From Eubacterium sp. (lineage in GTDB: Bacteria; Bacillota; Clostridia; Oscillospirales; Acutalibacteraceae), in assembly GCA_029052085.1 (NCBI GenBank), contig JAIDJS010000289.1:1-6783 (forward strand): a DNA stretch of 6,783 bases, written 5' to 3'. Below are positions 5,153 to 6,783 of the stretch, piece by piece. The notes under the pieces are model-generated. The model searched no databases. It saw only the letters and a list, made by a program, of their open reading frames with translations, and was not told where the DNA came from. The number at the start of each line of letters is the position of its first letter. The first letter of the stretch is position 1. Both the position numbers and the translations under genes were made by a program.

Positions 5153-6196
5153 TCATTCGCCTTTCATTTCAATAAGCTGCGCTTTGCCCTCGAAGGCTTC
5201 CTTAGACAGCTTAATTGAATCGAAAATGGCTTTTTCGATATCATCATTTGTACAGCCGAGTTCCTTGCAATCATCAGTTGGAATAAAGAGGTTCATGCCC
5301 ATAATATCAGCAAGACCGACAGGGTCAATACCTGCATCTACATTTCTTTTCTTATAATCCTTACGCATAACGAAACCAAAGGCCTGAAAAGTCCATTTCG
5401 GAACATCAACAATTGTTCTGTTTTCTGTTCCGTTCATTGCACGATAAACGATTTTCAGAAATTCACGCCAAGTCATATTGTAACAGGAAATGCCGTATGC
5501 ACGGAATGTTCCATTATGATTTTCAGCTGCTTCAACAGACTGTTCTGCCGCACCGACTATCGCCTGCCCTACCTGCCTTACGGTAAGCATTGCCGTACCG
5601 CCTGCCGGATACATTGTAAACGGCATTTTTTCAAATCGCTGAAGCTGTTCAATAAGAATAACCCAAACCGGCTTTCTGCCCGGCTGCGTACCGAAAATAT
5701 ACGGAAGCTCAAGCACACCAACCTGAAAATTCTTATCAGAATATGTTTCACAAACTCTTTCCTGATCTATTCTGCTTTTAATATACGGATGCTTATCGCA
5801 AAGACGCATTTCGGGTTTCTGCTTTGCAAGCCATGCAAAATACGAGCCGCATACAACCGCACCTTTCATTCCTGCCTTCTTCGCAAGGGGCAAAAGCCTT
5901 TCAAGCGGAGCAATATTATATTTATAATAAGCATCATAAACAGGTGCAGAAAATTCCACTCTTTCATCAACACCCGTTGCAAAAACAAACATATCACAAC
6001 CCTGCATTATCGCAAGCATTTCATCATCGGAAAGCTTGTTTGCATCCTTAAGAATGATTTCCATTTCCTTTGGTAAAGGCGCACCAACAGGAAGCGGAGG
6101 AAGAGAAAGCGTTTTCACACTGTGTCCCTTATCAATAAAAAGCTGTGCTGCTGCAGAGCCAAGAAGCCCTGTTCCGCCAATCATAAGAATATTCAT
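5153..6196 (-). CDS. NAD(P)-binding extended short-chain dehydrogenase / epimerase-like protein
   Basis: The 347-residue protein opens with a Rossmann fold: MNILMIGGTGLLGSAAA carries GGTGLLG at 7-13, and VFATGVDE at 71-78 suits the second conserved segment. A Ser (S118 in CGSYFAW) and a Tyr (Y138 in HPYIKSRIDQE) occupy the usual SDR catalytic positions, but the fourth residue after Tyr is Arg142, not Lys. ELPYIFGTQPG (163-173) matches the substrate-loop region of extended SDRs. Substrate is unknown; sugar-nucleotide epimerase, reductase or NmrA-like sensor roles are all possible. No signal peptide is seen. The ATG at 6196 has GGAGGT six bases upstream; the in-frame ATG at 6307 is rejected because it lies upstream of the promoter at 6228-6256. 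A vanZ-like gene follows in the same operon. Confidence 0.88.
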   Translation of the reverse strand: MNILMIGGTGLLGSAAAQLFIDKGHSVKTLSLPPLPVGAPLPKEMEIILKDANKLSDDEMLAIMQGCDMFVFATGVDERVEFSAPVYDAYYKYNIAPLERLLPLAKKAGMKGAVVCGSYFAWLAKQKPEMRLCDKHPYIKSRIDQERVCETYSDKNFQVGVLELPYIFGTQPGRKPVWVILIEQLQRFEKMPFTMYPAGGTAMLTVRQVGQAIVGAAEQSVEAAENHNGTFRAYGISCYNMTWREFLKIVYRAMNGTENRTIVDVPKWTFQAFGFVMRKDYKKRNVDAGIDPVGLADIMGMNLFIPTDDCKELGCTNDDIEKAIFDSIKLSKEAFEGKAQLIEMKGE

Positions 6197-6202
6197 TGCA
6201 AT

Positions 6203-6208
6203 ACCTCC
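6203..6208 (-). promoter_or_regulatory. Ribosome binding site of the dehydrogenase-like gene
   Basis: GGAGGT stands 6 bases before the ATG at 6196 and removes the 37-codon N-terminal extension that an uncritical ORF call would add. Confidence 0.88.
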
Positions 6209-6227
6209 GAATATTGTTGCTGATAAA

Positions 6228-6256
6228 AGTATAACAGATTTAAGCAAAATCGGCAA
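6228..6256 (-). promoter_or_regulatory. Promoter of the dehydrogenase-vanZ operon
   Basis: TTGCCG (6251-6256), a 17-base spacer and TATACT (6228-6233) preceded by TGT give an extended -10 type sigma-A promoter. The start would lie near 6221, leaving a 5' untranslated region of about 25 bases. Confidence 0.68.
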
Positions 6257-6317
6257 TATAAAAAGCCTTTTTCTCTGCTCTTTTGTTATTGGATTTTTTA
6301 AAAACACAAAGCCTTAC

Positions 6318-6344
6318 AAAAAAGCCTCCCTTGTGAAAGGGAGG
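6318..6344 (-). terminator. Minus-strand intrinsic terminator within the repeat element
   Basis: CCTCCCTT (6325-6332) pairs with AAGGGAGG (6337-6344) across a four-base loop. On the minus strand it is followed by C and six T (6318-6323). It would end the short transcript that starts near 6530 and insulate the dehydrogenase promoter. Confidence 0.72.
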
Positions 6345-6398
6345 TGTGTCAGCCACATGGCTGACGGAGGGATTTATACGGCAGGAGCAAGCCCCTGC
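6318..6398. repeat. Double-hairpin intergenic repeat element (Clostridia type)
   Basis: Three consecutive hairpins are visible: CCTCCCTT/AAGGGAGG (6325-6344), GTCAGCC/GGCTGAC (6348-6365), and GCAGG/CCTGC (6381-6398), with GGAGGGATT (6366-6374) after the second. The GGAGGG can also pair with the first CCTCCC, giving an alternative fold. This architecture, a CTCCCTT hairpin, then a GTCA...TGAC hairpin, then GGAGGGATT, resembles the short non-coding repeats scattered between genes in Faecalibacterium and Ruminococcus relatives. Only one copy lies in this window, so repetition is recalled, not seen. The third hairpin pairs better as minus-strand RNA, where an A-C mismatch becomes a G-U pair. Confidence 0.65.
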
Positions 6399-6433
6399 TA
6401 TACTAACATATGCAGACAAATCAATTCCTGCTG

Positions 6434-6496
6434 TTATGGTAACAGCATTACTTTTGCAAACAAAAAGCTTAACGTTTTTTTAATTAAATTTTTCAT
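6434..6496 (-). CDS. Small 20-codon ORF with signal-peptide-like sequence (possible gene remnant)
   Basis: ATG at 6496 opens MKNLIKKTLSFLFAKVMLLP and then a TAA stop. GAGAAGG stands 6 bases upstream, a promoter candidate lies at 6537-6566 and a terminator at 6318-6344, so a complete small transcription unit of about 210 bases can be drawn. The peptide is a basic N-terminus followed by a hydrophobic stretch, much like the first part of a Clostridia secretion signal (KKTLSLLLALVML). After the stop another frame stays open across the repeat element. It could be the stump of a secreted protein gene cut by the repeat, a small membrane peptide, or chance. The stop codon falls in a 7-bp hairpin (GCTGTTA/TAACAGC, 6430-6446). 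Confidence 0.4.
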   Translation of the reverse strand: MKNLIKKTLSFLFAKVMLLP

Positions 6497-6526
6497 AAAT
6501 AACCTTCTCAAAATTTTGTTATATTT

Positions 6527-6547
6527 TATGTTATTAATCATAACATA
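6527..6547. promoter_or_regulatory. Perfect inverted repeat TATGTTA-N7-TAACATA, candidate operator
   Basis: Two 7-bp arms lie around a seven-base centre (TTAATCA). The site covers the -10 box of the minus-strand promoter and lies upstream of the ribbon-helix-helix domain encoded to the right. Such regulators often bind short palindromes next to their own gene, which makes this a natural candidate; no binding is shown. Confidence 0.35.
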
Positions 6548-6783
6548 TATTTATAACCGTAGTCAAGCAACAATATTAGCAGAGCGTATAATTAAGAAAG
6601 AAAAGCTTGTTATTTCAAAAAAATCCCTGCGTGGAGATGACGGATACAAAACATTTTCTGTTAGAATTATAGATGAAACAGTTAATACACTTGACGAATT
6701 ATCAAACACAACAAACCGTTCACGAAATGAGTTAATAAATAATTTGCTAAATTATGAAATTAAAAACTGCGAGGTTGAAGCAG
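6528..6783 (+). CDS. Ribbon-helix-helix (Arc/CopG-type) DNA-binding protein, partial at right edge, start uncertain
   Basis: The last 46 or so visible residues form a ribbon-helix-helix domain: beta strand YKTFSVRI (about 40-47 counted from the ATG at 6528), helix A DETVNTLDELSNTT, turn NRSRN, and helix B ELINNLLNYEI. SLRGDDGYK before the strand is like the short N-terminal arm of this group in Clostridia, where the Met normally falls just before the KK. Here that position reads GTT ATT TCA AAA AAA (6609-6623) with no ATG, GTG or TTG in frame. The only in-frame ATG is at 6528, with no ribosome binding site and inside a palindrome, so it is doubtful. Non-standard ATT initiation, a damaged start or a real longer N-terminus are all open. 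Such proteins act as dimeric repressors, often with a toxin or a mobile-element partner, which would lie beyond the edge. Confidence 0.65.
   Translation, partial: MLLIITYIYNRSQATILAERIIKKEKLVISKKSLRGDDGYKTFSVRIIDETVNTLDELSNTTNRSRNELINNLLNYEIKNCEVEA
6537..6566 (-). promoter_or_regulatory. Possible minus-strand promoter for the 20-codon ORF
   Basis: TTGACT (6561-6566), an 18-base spacer and TATGAT (6537-6542) score well against the sigma-A consensus. The start would be near 6530, about 34 bases before the ATG at 6496. A palindrome at 6527-6547 covers the -10 box and start site. Confidence 0.45.

Noticed and set aside
5516..6076. 186-codon plus-strand ORF antisense to the dehydrogenase-like gene
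   Set aside because: The minus-strand frame has a clear Rossmann protein with promoter and RBS; the plus-strand translation is low-complexity and basic.

Overview
The window reads as a chromosomal segment of a low-to-moderate GC Firmicute of the class Clostridia, probably a gut or rumen Oscillospiraceae/Ruminococcus-like or Lachnospiraceae-like organism. The reasons are a valine T-box in front of valS, the valS-folC order, a DUF1292 (YrzB-type) gene, strong AGGAGG-type ribosome binding sites, consensus TTGACA-N17-TATAAT promoters, and a short double-hairpin repeat of a kind I associate with this group. No phage, transposase, CRISPR or tRNA gene is visible.

Left part (1-3245, minus strand): valS, driven by its own sigma-A promoter and a complete T-box riboswitch with a GUA (valine) specifier, is followed after 3 bases by the start of folC, which runs off the left edge. 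Charging of tRNA-Val should therefore control both genes.

Middle (3246-3986): about 740 bases without a conventional gene. A near-perfect minus-strand promoter (3842-3870) fires into a hairpin-rich stretch that looks like a structured non-coding RNA of about 270 nt, possibly reaching about 520 nt to an 11-bp terminator at 3317-3342. It contains a three-way junction, competing pairings, two copies of a small hairpin with a CCAATGY loop, and tiny ORFs with good Shine-Dalgarno sequences. This is the most interesting part of the window.

Centre right (3929-4604, plus strand): a short, very acidic DUF1292 protein with a consensus promoter, then what I read as 6S RNA (the RNA polymerase-binding regulator), then a bidirectional terminator that also closes the operon coming from the right.

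Right part (4603-6256, minus strand): a two-gene operon with an atypical NAD(P)-binding short-chain dehydrogenase/epimerase-like protein and a VanZ-family membrane protein.

Right end (6257-6783): a repeat element with two hairpins, one of which forms a minus-strand terminator. Upstream of it on the minus strand lies a 20-codon ORF with its own promoter and ribosome binding site. At the edge, on the plus strand, is a partial ribbon-helix-helix regulator with an unclear start and a palindrome near its 5' end.
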